Assembly (NCBI GenBank): GCA_964527995.1
Contig: CAZGRP010000016.1
Location: forward strand, 1-64,000
Length of the DNA: 64,000 bases
Source: CAZGRP01 sp964527995
GTDB lineage: Bacteria; Zhuqueibacterota; Zhuqueibacteria; Oceanimicrobiales; CAZGRP01
Direction: 5' to 3'
This document shows positions 42,048-52,535 of this stretch, piece by piece (positions within the stretch are counted from its first letter, which is position 1; every line of letters begins with the position of its first letter). A program made the translations under genes and the position numbers. The notes beneath the pieces were generated by a model. It saw nothing but the letters and a program-made list of their open reading frames with translations. It did no database searches and was not told the DNA's origin.

Positions 42048-43169
42048 ATGACCATCGGCATTCCGAAAGAGCTGGCTGCTGAGGAGCGCCGAATTGCCTT
42101 GACGCCGATCGGCGCCTACGAACTGGTACGTAGCGGCAGCCGCGTACTCGTGGAGAGCGGTGCCGGGGAGCAGTGTGGGTTCCCGGATGCGGCTTTCACT
42201 GAAGTGGGTGCCGAGGTGGTTTTCTCGGCAGAAGAGGTGTTCCGTCGCTCAGACCTTGTCGTCAAAGTGCTGCCACCGGCACGGCAGGAGGCCGAGCGGT
42301 TGTCTTCCAGTCAGACCCTGTTTTGCTTCTTCCCGATTGGGCTGGCCCGACGAGAAACCTATCAACGGCTGCTGAAAAACAACGTCACCACCATTGCCTT
42401 CGAGTCCATCGAAGACGAGTCGGGTCGCCTGCCGATCCTCGAGGTGATGAGCGAGATCGCCGGCACCATGCTGCCACAGATTGCTGGCCGCTTCCTGGAG
42501 AGCACGGCCGGGGGGCGCGGCATTCTGCTCGGCGGCATCTCCGGCATCCCTGGCGCCAACGTAGTCATCCTGGGAGCGGGCATGGTGGGCACGAGTGCGA
42601 CCAACGCCTTCCTGGGCTCGGGCGCTCAGGTCATGGTGCTCGATCGCGATCTGGAGAGGCTGCGCCAGATCGAGCTGCAGTTTCATCACCGGGCCTCGAC
42701 GGCGCTGGTTTCGCCGCTGACGATCGAAAAGGCCGTCCGCTTTGCCGACGTGTTGGTCACCGCAGTACTGATTCATGGCGAGCGCACGCCGCATCTGGTG
42801 ACAGAAGCCATGGTGCGGGAGATGAAGGACCGGGCGTTGATCATGGATGTGTCGATCGATCAAGGCGGGGCCGTGGAGACCAGTCATCCGACCACCCACA
42901 GCGATCCGGTGTTCGTCAAGCATGGCATCATCCACTACGCTGTGCCCAACATCCCTTCGGCGGTGGCGCGCACGGCTTCCTATGCCCTAAACAACGTGGT
43001 CCTTCCTTTTGTACGCAAAATGGAGGAGCTTGGAGTGACAGAGGCACTGCGCGCGGATCCTGTGCTGGCCCGAGGCGTGATCGCCCTGGACGGCAACTGC
43101 ACCAAAGAGGGACTGGGTGAGCTATACGGTCTGTCGTATCGGCCTGTGCGCCGACTTCTGGAAGAGTAG
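42048..43169 (+). CDS. ald: Alanine dehydrogenase
   Basis: 373 residues. Catalyses reversible NAD-dependent conversion of L-alanine to pyruvate and ammonia. The start MTIGIPKELAAEERRIALTP is the family signature with the substrate-binding Arg and Lys. ESGAG, FESIE and the NAD-binding VVILGAGMVGTSATNAFLGS, LDRD and ALIMDVSIDQGG follow, ending in the usual HYAVPNIPSAVARTAS. AGAGG is upstream of the ATG. It opens a same-strand series of central-carbon genes (CoA-transferase, malic enzyme, fumarase) centred on pyruvate and C4 acids. Confidence 0.93.
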   Translation: MTIGIPKELAAEERRIALTPIGAYELVRSGSRVLVESGAGEQCGFPDAAFTEVGAEVVFSAEEVFRRSDLVVKVLPPARQEAERLSSSQTLFCFFPIGLARRETYQRLLKNNVTTIAFESIEDESGRLPILEVMSEIAGTMLPQIAGRFLESTAGGRGILLGGISGIPGANVVILGAGMVGTSATNAFLGSGAQVMVLDRDLERLRQIELQFHHRASTALVSPLTIEKAVRFADVLVTAVLIHGERTPHLVTEAMVREMKDRALIMDVSIDQGGAVETSHPTTHSDPVFVKHGIIHYAVPNIPSAVARTASYALNNVVLPFVRKMEELGVTEALRADPVLARGVIALDGNCTKEGLGELYGLSYRPVRRLLEE

Positions 43170-43216
43170 GCGAGTTCACCGACTGCAAACAACAGCACGG
43201 ACGGAGAGCAAGTCCT

Positions 43217-44509
43217 ATGCGTTGGATCGATGACTACAAACGGAAGATCGTTTCTGCTGAAGAAGCGGTGGCGCTGGTGAACAGCGGCGACAACGTTTTC
43301 GCTTCAGGCAATGCCGCCACGCCCTATGTCTTGCTGAACGCGCTGGCCGCGCGCAGAGAGGAACTGCGCGACGTGTCGGTCTACCATGTGCTTCTTCTCG
43401 GCGGCGATGAGCTCTCCCGCCCCGAAATGGAGGGGCACTTCCGCCATAAGTCGCTGTTCGTCGGGCCCGCCGACCGCCAGGCCGTCAACGAGGGACGGGC
43501 CGACTATTTCCCGATCTTTCTTTACGAGATCCCAGCGCTTTTTGAACGTCAAATCCCGCTCGATGTGGCAATCGTCCATACGTCGCTGCCGGACGAGCAC
43601 GGCTTCGTTTCTCTGGGCGTCGAGACGCTTGCTTCGAAGGCTGCCGTCGAGCATGCCAAACGGGTCATCGTCCAGGTCAACGAAAAGATGCCGCGGACGT
43701 TGGGGGACTCTTTTGTGCATATCTCGCAGATCGACCGGATCGTGGAGACCAGCGAAGAGCTGCCCGAGTTGCCGCGAAAGACGTATCGCGAGGTCGAGCT
43801 GCAGATCGCCCAGCACATCGCCGAGTTGATCGAGGACGGCGCTACGCTTCAGCTCGGCATCGGTGCGATACCGGATGCCGTGCTGTCGCTGTTGCGCGAC
43901 CGCCGCGACCTGGGCATCCATACCGAGATGGTGTCGGACGGCGTGATGGAGGCCATCGAGACGGGCGTGGTGACGAACCTGCGCAAGTCGATTCACGCCG
44001 GGAAGGTGATCGCTACCTTCCTCCTCGGGTCGCGAAGACTCTATGAGTATGTCGACAACAACCCGCTGTTTGAGCTTCATCCGGTCAACTACACCAACGA
44101 TCCCTTCGTCGTCAGTCAAAATGAAGGCATTGTCGCGATCAACTCGGCCGTGGAGGTCGACCTCACCGGCCAGGTTTGCTCCGACTCTATCGGCTACCAG
44201 ATCTACTCTGGTTTTGGTGGCCAGGTCGACTTCATTCGCGGTGCAGCCCGCGCCAAGAATGGTAAGCCCATCATCGCCCTGCCCTCGACGGCAAAGGGCG
44301 GGGAGATTTCCAGGATCGTTCCTCACTTGCGCGAGGGCGCTGGCGTCGTCACCAGCCGCGGCGACGTGCACTATGTGGCCACGGAGTTCGGCGTCGTCAA
44401 CCTTCACGGCAAGAGCCTGCGCGAGCGAGCCGAGGCGCTGATCAACATCGCCCATCCGAAGTTTCGCGATGAGCTGACGGCCTTTGCAAGAGAGCGCCAC
44501 TACATTTAG
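43217..44509 (+). CDS. Acetyl-CoA hydrolase/4-hydroxybutyrate CoA-transferase family protein
   Basis: 430 residues, the size of 4-hydroxybutyrate or butyrate:acetate CoA-transferases. Diagnostic segments are LGIGAIPDAVL, SDGVMEAIETG, NEGIVAINSAVEVDLTGQV (the Glu of SAVEVDL is the likely catalytic residue), GFGGQVDFIRGA and the C-terminal ALINIAHPKFRDEL. The enzyme moves CoA between acetyl-CoA and another carboxylate; which acid is used is not decided by sequence. GGAGAGCAAG precedes ATG 43217. With ald and malic enzyme it suggests acid fermentation or acid uptake. Confidence 0.9.
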   Translation: MRWIDDYKRKIVSAEEAVALVNSGDNVFASGNAATPYVLLNALAARREELRDVSVYHVLLLGGDELSRPEMEGHFRHKSLFVGPADRQAVNEGRADYFPIFLYEIPALFERQIPLDVAIVHTSLPDEHGFVSLGVETLASKAAVEHAKRVIVQVNEKMPRTLGDSFVHISQIDRIVETSEELPELPRKTYREVELQIAQHIAELIEDGATLQLGIGAIPDAVLSLLRDRRDLGIHTEMVSDGVMEAIETGVVTNLRKSIHAGKVIATFLLGSRRLYEYVDNNPLFELHPVNYTNDPFVVSQNEGIVAINSAVEVDLTGQVCSDSIGYQIYSGFGGQVDFIRGAARAKNGKPIIALPSTAKGGEISRIVPHLREGAGVVTSRGDVHYVATEFGVVNLHGKSLRERAEALINIAHPKFRDELTAFARERHYI

Positions 44510-44569
44510 GCAACAGAGGAGGCCGTCGCGTAGCTGGCGGCCGCTTCGTCTCGAACGGGGAGCAACAGC

Positions 44570-45844
44570 GTGTTCTTGGAGTATGTCGACAAACACTCGG
44601 GTGACCGGATTCTGATCAACCTGAAGCCGAAGGCGATTTCCATCACCATCAACACCTACACGGTTTTGACCTTCGACTTGCTGGGCCGGCCGCTGATCGC
44701 CTTTGTTGGCGGACACACATTCCTACGCAGCCTGGACAATCGTGTGCTGGAGAAGTGGCGCGTCAAGCGTGAGGATGCGTCGGAGAGGGTGCGAATGTGG
44801 TTGAGCCTTGAAGAGCGTCGTGCTTTCCTGGATGATTTGAACGCGCGTATGCGGGCGATCTATGACAACTTCCGCGCCGGAGAACTGGAGGTGCGTCGCC
44901 AGTCGAAACCGATCCGGCGCGAGCTCTTTCTGCGTGCCTTGGAGCGCATTATCCGATACGATTTCCAGACGCTCGAAGGCGAACGCGAGAAGTTTGAGAG
45001 GATCTACAGCCGTGTTGGCATCCTGCCCCCTGACAAGTACCTGGCACTCGTGCTGCAGGCGACCGAAGGATGTTCCTACAACAAGTGCTCCTTTTGTAAT
45101 TTCTATCGTCGAATCCCCTACCGCGTAAAGAGCCCTCAGGAATTCCGCCGGCATATCGAAGAGGTCATCGACTTCTTCGGGGAGGCCCTGGCTCTGCGCA
45201 AATCGATCTTTCTGGGCGAGGCCAACGCCCTGGCTGTTCCCATGCCGCGTCTGCTTCCTCTTCTGGAGGAGATCCACCGCTACTTTCGCCTCGGCAACGC
45301 AAAGCCCGGTAGCAATGGCTCCCCCTGGGCAAAGACCGGCTTTGATGGCATCTATTCGTTCCTTGATGTTTTTACCGGCAAGCTCAAGACCATCAAGGAC
45401 TTCGAGACCCTGCGGGAGGCCGGTTTGCGTCGAGTCTATCTGGGAATCGAAACCGGCGACGATGAACTGCTCCGCTTTCTCAACAAGCCGGGTACCGCGG
45501 CCGATGCCGAGCGTGTCGTCTGGAACCTGAAGGAGGCGGGCTTGAACGTCGGCGTCATTTTTCTGCTGGGCGCTGGTGGCGATATTTTCTACCGCTCTCA
45601 TGTGGCCCGTACCGCGTCGTTGCTGCGCCGTCTTCCTTTGGGGAAGGGGGACCTGATCTACTTCTCGGAGCTGGTCAGCTGGCCTGAGGTGCCGTACGCG
45701 AGCGAAGTGCGCCTGCGGCGGATTCGCGATCTCGATTCCCGCGAGATGCAGCGCCAGAAGAAAGAGATCCTGGCTCGCGCCGGCCTGGATCGTACAAGCA
45801 CTGTGAAGGTGAGTAGCTACTGTCTGAGTGAGTTTATCTATTAG
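44570..45844 (+). CDS. Radical SAM protein with a C-x4-C-x2-C cluster motif
   Basis: 424 residues. About 150 N-terminal residues without a known domain precede the radical SAM core. Its cluster motif is EGCSYNKCSFCNFY (C-x4-C-x2-C rather than C-x3-C-x2-C), a known variant in several uncharacterised radical SAM groups. KSIFLGEANALAVP and VYLGIETGDDELLRFLNKPG are the usual core strands. No SPASM or B12 domain seen. The GTG at 44570 follows GGGGAGCAACAGC. Reaction unknown; its position 12 bases upstream of maeB suggests it belongs to this metabolic operon, perhaps as an activating or cofactor enzyme. Confidence 0.85.
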   Translation: MFLEYVDKHSGDRILINLKPKAISITINTYTVLTFDLLGRPLIAFVGGHTFLRSLDNRVLEKWRVKREDASERVRMWLSLEERRAFLDDLNARMRAIYDNFRAGELEVRRQSKPIRRELFLRALERIIRYDFQTLEGEREKFERIYSRVGILPPDKYLALVLQATEGCSYNKCSFCNFYRRIPYRVKSPQEFRRHIEEVIDFFGEALALRKSIFLGEANALAVPMPRLLPLLEEIHRYFRLGNAKPGSNGSPWAKTGFDGIYSFLDVFTGKLKTIKDFETLREAGLRRVYLGIETGDDELLRFLNKPGTAADAERVVWNLKEAGLNVGVIFLLGAGGDIFYRSHVARTASLLRRLPLGKGDLIYFSELVSWPEVPYASEVRLRRIRDLDSREMQRQKKEILARAGLDRTSTVKVSSYCLSEFIY

Positions 45845-45856
45845 GGAGGCAATCGA

Positions 45857-48130
45857 ATGATTTCTGTTGAAGAGTCCCTTGAGTACCACCGGGGCGGACG
45901 TGCAGGGAAGCTGGAAGTGGTTGCGACCAAGCCGTGCCAGACGCAGCGTGACCTCTCGATGGCCTACACGCCGGGCGTTGCCGAGCCGTGCCGTGTGATC
46001 GAAAGAAACCCGGACGAGGTCTTCGAGTATACGGCCAAAGGCAACCTGGTGGCCGTAGTGACCAACGGCACCGCCGTCCTCGGTCTTGGCGCCATCGGGC
46101 CACTGGCTGGCAAGCCTGTGATGGAAGGGAAGGCGGTGCTCTTCAAACGCTTTGCTGACATCGATGTCTTCGACCTGGAGCTGGATACGCGCGATCCCGA
46201 GGAGTTCATTCGAGCCGTGAAACTGCTTGAGCCGACCTTCGGAGGGATCAACCTGGAGGACATCAAGGCGCCCGAATGCTTCCTCATCGAAGAGCGTCTG
46301 AAGAAGGAAATGAACATCCCGGTTTTCCATGACGACCAGCACGGCACGGCCATCATCTCGGGAGCCGGGCTGCTGAATGCCCTGGAGCTTGTCGGCAAAA
46401 AGATCGAAGAGGTTCGGATCGTGGTGAGTGGCGCCGGCGCTGCCGGTGTTGCCTGTGCGCGTTTCTACTGCATGCTGGGCGCTCGCCGCGAGAACATTCT
46501 CATGTGCGACAGTTTGGGAGTGGTTTACAAAGGCCGCACCGAGAGGATGAACCCCTACAAGGAAGAGTTTGCGGCCGAAACCGATGCCCGCACCCTGGCT
46601 GATGCCCTGAAGGGCGCTGACGTCTTCATTGGAGTTTCCGCCCCGAATGTGGTGACACAGGAGATGGTTCGCTCCATGGCCGACCACCCCATTCTCTTTG
46701 CCATGGCCAATCCCGATCCGGAGATTCCATACGAAGACGCCAAGGCGGCGCGCGACGATGTGATCATGGCCACCGGCCGCAGCGATTATCCCAACCAGGT
46801 CAACAATGTACTTGGCTTCCCCTTCATTTTCCGCGGTGCCCTTGATGTGCGAGCCAGGGCGATCAACGACGAGATGAAGGTTGCCGCGGCCAGAGCTCTG
46901 GCCGCGCTGGCCAAGGTGCCGGTGCCCTATGCAGTCATGAAGGCCTACCGCCTGGACCGGTTGGAGTTCGGGCCGGACTACATCATTCCCAAGCCTTTCG
47001 ACCCGCGCGTGCTGATCTGGGAGGCTTCGGCGGTTGCAAAGGCCGCCATGGAGAGCGGTGTTGCCCGCAGGCGCATCGACATCGACGAGTACCGCGAGAA
47101 GCTGGAGGCCCGTCTGGGCCTGTCTCGCCAGGTGATGCGGGTGATGATCAACAAGGCGCGCAACGATCCAAAGCGCATCGTTTACCCAGAGGGGGACCAT
47201 GCGCCAATCTTGAAGGCGTGCGAAGTCATCCTGGATGAGGGCATGGCCCATCCGATTCTGCTTGGGCCTAAGGAGAAGATCGAAGCCCTCATCGAAGAGA
47301 TGCGGCTCAACCTCAAGGGCGGAGTGGAAATTGTCGACCCGTACTATTTCGATCGCCGAGACGAGTATGTCCGGGAGTTCTATCATCTGCGCCAGCGCAA
47401 GGGGGTGACTCTGCGCGAGGCGCGCAAGATGATGACGATGCGCAACTACTTCGGCGCCATGATGGTGCGCTTGGGCGACGCCGACGGACTCGTTTCCGGG
47501 CTCACCACCCACTACCCGGAGACCATTCGCCCTGCTCTGCAGATCATCGGGCCCCGCCCGGGCGTCACTCGCGTGGCCGGGATGTACATGATGGTCTTCC
47601 GCGAGAAAGTCTACTTCTTTGCTGATGCCACGGTCAACATCGACCCGAGCGCTGAAGATCTGGCTCAAATCGCCTTGCTTTGCGCCCGCGAGGTGCGCCG
47701 CTTCGACGTGGAACCGAGGATCGCCATGGTTTCGTTCAGCAACTTCGGCAGCGCCCGTTATCCGCAGTCAGAGAAGGTTCGGCGAGCCGTGGAGCTCATT
47801 CATGAACGTGCCCCGGAACTGGCGGTCGACGGCGAGATGCAGGCCGATACAGCGGTTACGCCGGAGATCATCCGGGAGAACTTTCCGTTCTGCAAGCTGA
47901 AAGACGGCGCAAACGTCCTCATCTTCCCGAACCTCGAGGCAGGAAACGTGGCCTACAAGCTGGTGCAGCGTCTGAGTGGAGCCGAAGCGATCGGCCCGAT
48001 TCTTCTCGGCATGCGCAAACCCGTGCATGTGCTGCAGGTGGGCGGCTTCAACGAGGTCGACGTAGTGAATATGACGGCCCTGGCCGTGGTGGATGCGCAG
48101 AGTGCGGAGAAGGCGGCGGTGTCCGGGTAA
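45857..48130 (+). CDS. maeB: Malic enzyme fused to phosphotransacetylase-like domain (MaeB type)
   Basis: 757 residues, the length of MaeB. The N-terminal malic enzyme (to about residue 420) decarboxylates malate to pyruvate with NAD(P): MAYTPGVAEPCR, VTNGTAVLGLG, EDIKAPECFLIE, PVFHDDQHGTA, the Rossmann VSGAGAAGVACARF and NPDPEI. The C-terminal half (about 430-757) is a phosphotransacetylase-like domain, which in MaeB proteins is usually regulatory (acetyl-CoA binding) rather than catalytic. GGGAGG precedes ATG 45857. The long open frame on the opposite strand here is a GC-driven shadow. A small inverted repeat GTCCGG/CCGGAC follows the stop without a T-run. Confidence 0.94.
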   Translation: MISVEESLEYHRGGRAGKLEVVATKPCQTQRDLSMAYTPGVAEPCRVIERNPDEVFEYTAKGNLVAVVTNGTAVLGLGAIGPLAGKPVMEGKAVLFKRFADIDVFDLELDTRDPEEFIRAVKLLEPTFGGINLEDIKAPECFLIEERLKKEMNIPVFHDDQHGTAIISGAGLLNALELVGKKIEEVRIVVSGAGAAGVACARFYCMLGARRENILMCDSLGVVYKGRTERMNPYKEEFAAETDARTLADALKGADVFIGVSAPNVVTQEMVRSMADHPILFAMANPDPEIPYEDAKAARDDVIMATGRSDYPNQVNNVLGFPFIFRGALDVRARAINDEMKVAAARALAALAKVPVPYAVMKAYRLDRLEFGPDYIIPKPFDPRVLIWEASAVAKAAMESGVARRRIDIDEYREKLEARLGLSRQVMRVMINKARNDPKRIVYPEGDHAPILKACEVILDEGMAHPILLGPKEKIEALIEEMRLNLKGGVEIVDPYYFDRRDEYVREFYHLRQRKGVTLREARKMMTMRNYFGAMMVRLGDADGLVSGLTTHYPETIRPALQIIGPRPGVTRVAGMYMMVFREKVYFFADATVNIDPSAEDLAQIALLCAREVRRFDVEPRIAMVSFSNFGSARYPQSEKVRRAVELIHERAPELAVDGEMQADTAVTPEIIRENFPFCKLKDGANVLIFPNLEAGNVAYKLVQRLSGAEAIGPILLGMRKPVHVLQVGGFNEVDVVNMTALAVVDAQSAEKAAVSG

Positions 48131-48229
48131 GAAAATGTCCGGCACCGGACGCCGGACCTTGAGCGTGATTGGGATGCGATCGAGGCGACATTCCTTTCAG
48201 CGGATCGTGAATACCTTCGAGGTGACCAA

Positions 48230-49111
48230 ATGGATGTGAGATCGGATTCTTTTCGAAAGGGGCTTTTGGAACTGATTCGGCGCAGCTCGACCGACCTGCC
48301 CGTCGATGTCGAGGCTGCGTTGCGCCAGGCCCATGGTAGGGAGGAACCGGGTTCGCCGGCGGAAGGTGTACTGCGAGTCATTCTGCGCAACATCGGTCTG
48401 GCACGCGAGGCTGGCACGCCCCTCTGTCAAGACACCGGGACCCCACTTTTTTTTGTGTCGCACCCGATCGGGGTGAGCACCAACGACATCCGGAAACAGA
48501 TCGAAGCTTCGCTGGTGCGCGCAACCGAACTGGCTTACTTGCGGCCCAACGCAGTCCATTCCCTGACTGGCGAGAATTCGGGCAACAACCTGGGTCGTGG
48601 ATTCCCGCAGATTCACTTTGAAGAGTGGGAGCGCGACCAGTTGCGCATCGATCTGTTGCTCAAAGGCGGCGGCAGCGAGAATGTCGGCGCCCAGTACAAG
48701 CTTCCGGATACGCGGCTGAACGCCGGTCGCGACCTCGCCGGCGTGAAAAAGGTCGTGCTCGATGCGATCTTCCAGGCGCAGGGGCGCGGCTGTTCGCCCG
48801 GCGTGATTGGCGTCGGCATCGGCGGCGACCGCAGCTCGTCCTTTCTTCTGGCCAAGAAGCAGCTTTTCCGCAAGCTGACGGATAAGAACGAAGACGAACT
48901 GCTTCGCGCCGCCGAACAAGAGCTGTTCGAAAAAGCCAACCAACTGGAGATTGGGCCGATGGGATTCGGCGGCCGCACCACGGTACTGGCCGTCAAAATG
49001 GGGTGGCAACATCGGCACCCGGCCAGCTTTTTCGTGTCGATCGCCTACATGTGCTGGGCCGACCGCCGCCACAGTCTGATTGTCCAGAACGGTGGATATG
49101 AGATCCTGTAG
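48230..49111 (+). CDS. Class I fumarate hydratase (or tartrate dehydratase), alpha subunit
   Basis: 293 residues. The oxygen-sensitive [4Fe-4S] hydro-lyase interconverts fumarate and malate. Cluster Cys are Cys66 in PLCQDTGTP, Cys188 in GRGCSPGVIGVGIGGDRSS, and the Cys of YMCWADRR near the C-terminus. HSLTGENSGNNLG is also typical. The TtdA-type tartrate enzyme has the same layout and cannot be excluded, but malic enzyme next door favours fumarase. The partner beta subunit is not adjacent: it lies at 52536, beyond a 3.2 kb secreted-protein gene. Confidence 0.92.
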   Translation: MDVRSDSFRKGLLELIRRSSTDLPVDVEAALRQAHGREEPGSPAEGVLRVILRNIGLAREAGTPLCQDTGTPLFFVSHPIGVSTNDIRKQIEASLVRATELAYLRPNAVHSLTGENSGNNLGRGFPQIHFEEWERDQLRIDLLLKGGGSENVGAQYKLPDTRLNAGRDLAGVKKVVLDAIFQAQGRGCSPGVIGVGIGGDRSSSFLLAKKQLFRKLTDKNEDELLRAAEQELFEKANQLEIGPMGFGGRTTVLAVKMGWQHRHPASFFVSIAYMCWADRRHSLIVQNGGYEIL

Positions 49112-49212
49112 CAGGATCCGGCGCCGCAGTCGGCGGTGATGCGCGGTTCCTCCGGGCCGGTTGCCGCGGTGCGAGCTACGCTGGCAATTGTAACTGGAGC
49201 AGGTGATCGGAC

Positions 49213-52200
49213 ATGCTTGAATGGCTCCAGCGGACGAGCCTGGGGTTGTTCGTTCTACTCTGGCTTGTCGCAGCGATGGCGGCCGAAAACCGAGATGTCC
49301 GCGGGCTGCAGGCCGGTGTCCCAGCCGCCTTCATCCGCGATCTGCAATCCTTTCAACCCAATCGCATCAGGGTTGACGTCGACAATCGCGGGCACATCGT
49401 CAGCTGGTTGCGCAGCGGCGACGCCGGGATGGAGTGGCCGGCGGGAAGTGCTCTGACCCTCGATTTTACCTCAGGCCTGTGGGTCCTGGGGAAAGTGGAC
49501 GGACAACTTCGGTCGGCAGTGGCTGAGTATACCAGCGAGTTCGTTCCTGGCGTGGTCGTCGGAGGCGTGGCACAGGATGCCGACGACCCTCGTTTTCGGA
49601 TCTACATCATCACGCGGCAGGATCTGTTGGCGGCTCTGGATGACGATCCCCATACCGCACCCGGAAAAGACTACCGCCAGTGGCCGTTTGCCGATGGCGC
49701 TCCGGCATTGAAGGCGAGTGACGGCAGCGATAGCCTCGATGCCGAAGGAAATCGCATCCCGCTATTGCTCGGAGACGCATCGCTCTGGTGCGTGTTCAAC
49801 GACTTCGATACCACGGCGCACAACGACCTGTGGCGTACGCCTCCGCTCGGGTTGGAGGTGCAGATGCTGCTGTGGGGCTACAACGGGCCAGGATCGCTGA
49901 AAGATGTGCTGTTCGCCCGCTACCTGCTGATCAACAAGGGCCCCAACCGCATCGACTCCACTTACGTGGCCCTCTGGGACGACGGCGACGTCGGTGATCC
50001 GGTCAACGACTTTGTCGGGTTGGACACGACCTTGCAAATGGCCTACATGTGGAACGACGGCCCAGACGACAGGTATGGGCCCGAGGCGCCGGCCCTGGGA
50101 TACATGTGGCTGCAGGGGCCGATGGTGCCCTCACCAGGCCACAGCGCACGTTTCTTCGGCCGTCTGCGTCCCGGGTTTGACAATCTGCCGGTGACGGCGT
50201 TCTCTAAGTTCACCTGAGGAGCCCAGGCCTGCCGTGATCCGCAGGTTGTTCAGGAAGCCTTCAACTACGCCCGGGGATTGCTGTGGGACGGAACGCCTCA
50301 CGTCAATCCTCTGACAGGAGAGGTGAGCACGCTGCCGTACGCAGGGGATCCGGTCTCCGGCCGGGGCTGGATCGACCCTCTGGAAGAGCCTTCTGGGGAC
50401 CGGCGCCTGTTCCTGGCCAGCGGGCCTTTTACTTTTGCGCCCGGAGACAGCCAGGAGGTGTTCGTGGCCGTGATGGCGGCCCAGGGTACCGACAACCTCA
50501 ACAGCATTGTTCGGCTACGGGAGCTCGCGGCCGGCGTCCGGAGGCTCTTCCAGAACTGGTGGCGATTCGATCAAGGCGCCCTGTTCACGCCGTCGCCACC
50601 GCCGCCCCCGGATGTTCAGGTCGCCGAGCTTCCAGGACGGGTGGTGCTGAGCTGGAACGCGCGACCCGAATCCTATTCGAGCGTTCAGGGCGTCGAACCC
50701 AGCAAAAACGCGTCGGGCTATCGATTTCAGGGGTATAACGTGTACCAGCTCGATGCAGGCGATGCAGAGGAGGCAACTTTCGTTTGCCGGATGGTCACCT
50801 TCGATCTCCCCGACGGCGTTCGAAAGATTCGCGATCGGGTCTTCCTGCCTACCATCGGTGAGGAAGTGGAGGTCACGGTTCAGCACGGCACTGACTCGGG
50901 AATCCGGCATTTCCTGGTGGTCGATGAGGATTCCCTTCTGCATCGGCCGCTCGTGAACGGACGAACGTACTACTTCGGGGTCAGCAGCTATGCTTACAAC
51001 CCGGAAGGATCCGGCACGGTGTTACCGCATGCGCTGGAGGGCCGCCTGAGGGTGGTCGCCGCCACGCCTCACGATCCAGTCCCGGGAACGGTTCTGACCT
51101 ACCAGGTGCTGGACACGGTCGCCTTTGCCGGCCCGTCGGGGGCCCGCAACGCCGAACACTCCGGGAAGAGCCGAGGCACGGTTGTGGCGCTGGCCATCGA
51201 CCCGCTGGCGATGCCGACGGCGGAGTACCAGGTCACCTTTGCCGAGCAAGGTGGTCAGGTCTGCTGGAACCTGAGCCGGGACGGCACACGTTTGGTGATG
51301 GCGCAGACGAATCAGTCCGGTGACTGGAACTATCCGATTGTGGACGGCCTGCTGGTGAAAGTGATCGGCCCTCCGTTTGCTTTCGCCTCCAACGCCGAAA
51401 GCGAGGCCGCCGGGATTGTGGAGGTGAGCTACGCTGGCCAGCCCGTTCCGCCCGGTGGCTGGGATGTGGCCGGAGCTCCTTACGAGGGCAACTCGGTCTG
51501 GCACAGCGTCAGCTGGTCGGGGGCCGACGGCCAAGCCGATCGCTTCTTCATCAGCGGCGGATCGACAGGCCGACTTTCGGACCTGACGCGCAACATCCGG
51601 AAGGCCGTCCCGCATGACTATGAGCTCCGGTTCAGCGACCGCGGGAGTCTGGGGTGGTGGAAATTCGAGGGTGACGTCAGCGCGCCGGTGCCGTTCGAGC
51701 TTTGGGACATCGGCGTTGCCACGCCGGTCGATCCTGCCGACGACCAGCAGCTGATCCCGGTGCTACACTCCGGGGGCCACACCGTAGGCATCTTCGACAT
51801 CAGCGAGACGACGCCAGACCCGAGAAGCGGCTGGCCGGCAACGGATCGGATCTTCTTCTACGCCGATCCACGAGGCTATGCCGCCTTCGCCGCCGACGCC
51901 GAGGACGGCACGGTCGATGACACCACGTTCGGCCGCACCGAGCTGATTGCCGATGTGATTCTGGCCGACTTCGACCAGGACGGCCGGCTGCCGCCTCCCG
52001 GAACGGTGATCCGATTCAATACGACCAAACCGAACCTGCCTGGGGATCGATTCAGCTTCGAGGTGAGCGGACCAGGGTACCAGCGCGATCTCGCTCGCCA
52101 GCAGATTCAGCGGATCAACGTGTTTCCGAATCCCTACTATGCCCAGAACCTCGGAACCCTGGATCCTCTACAAGGGCATGTGACGTTCACCCACCTGCCG

Positions 52201-52437
52201 GAGCGCGCAACGATTCGCATCTTCACCCTGGCAGGTGATCTGGTCCGCACCATCGAGCACCACGATCCCAGCACCTTGGAACGCTGGGATCTGCGAAACC
52301 AGGCCGGCACGCCGGTCGCCAGCGGCATCTATCTGGTTCATGTCGCCATGCCGGGACTGGGTGAGAAAGTGCTGAAGCTGGCAGTGTTCCAGCCGGTATG
52401 GATCCCACCCTATTCCAGCCAGCCTCCGGAACCATGA
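49213..52437 (+). pseudogene. Secreted FlgD/T9SS-type C-terminal-domain protein interrupted by one in-frame TGA
   Basis: Read as one frame this is 1074 codons plus stop, broken only by TGA at 50215-50217 (codon 335). The part before has a ribosome site (GGAGCAGGTG), ATG 49213 and a signal peptide (GLFVLLWLVAAMAAE). The part after continues without loss (DPQVVQEAFNYARGLLWDGT), has no ribosome site or plausible own start, and ends in a FlgD-Ig/T9SS-like sorting domain (INVFPNPYYAQN, TIRIFTLAGDLVRTI, SGIYLVHVAMPG). The region spanning the stop reads as one conserved domain (FDNLPVTAFSKFT-stop-GAQACRDP), so a recent nonsense mutation, a sequencing error or recoding explains it. The intact protein would be a surface or secreted protein of about 115 kDa of unknown role. 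Confidence 0.75.
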
Positions 52438-52535
52438 TTCAGCCGGGGCGGTGGCTGTGTCCGGATGCGGGAAGGATGGTGAATCTCCGGTGTGAGCCGC
52501 AGTGAGACCAACAACGCTTCTTCGGGAGTCAAGCA

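Noticed and set aside
44723..47668. A 981-codon open frame on the minus strand opposite the radical SAM and malic enzyme genes
   Set aside because: It is antisense to two well-recognised genes, has no ribosome site or domain resemblance, and long antisense frames are expected in GC-rich codon patterns.
50215..50260. Selenocysteine reading of the in-frame TGA
   Set aside because: A short hairpin is present but no redox motif surrounds the site and no Sec machinery is visible; mutation or error is far more likely.
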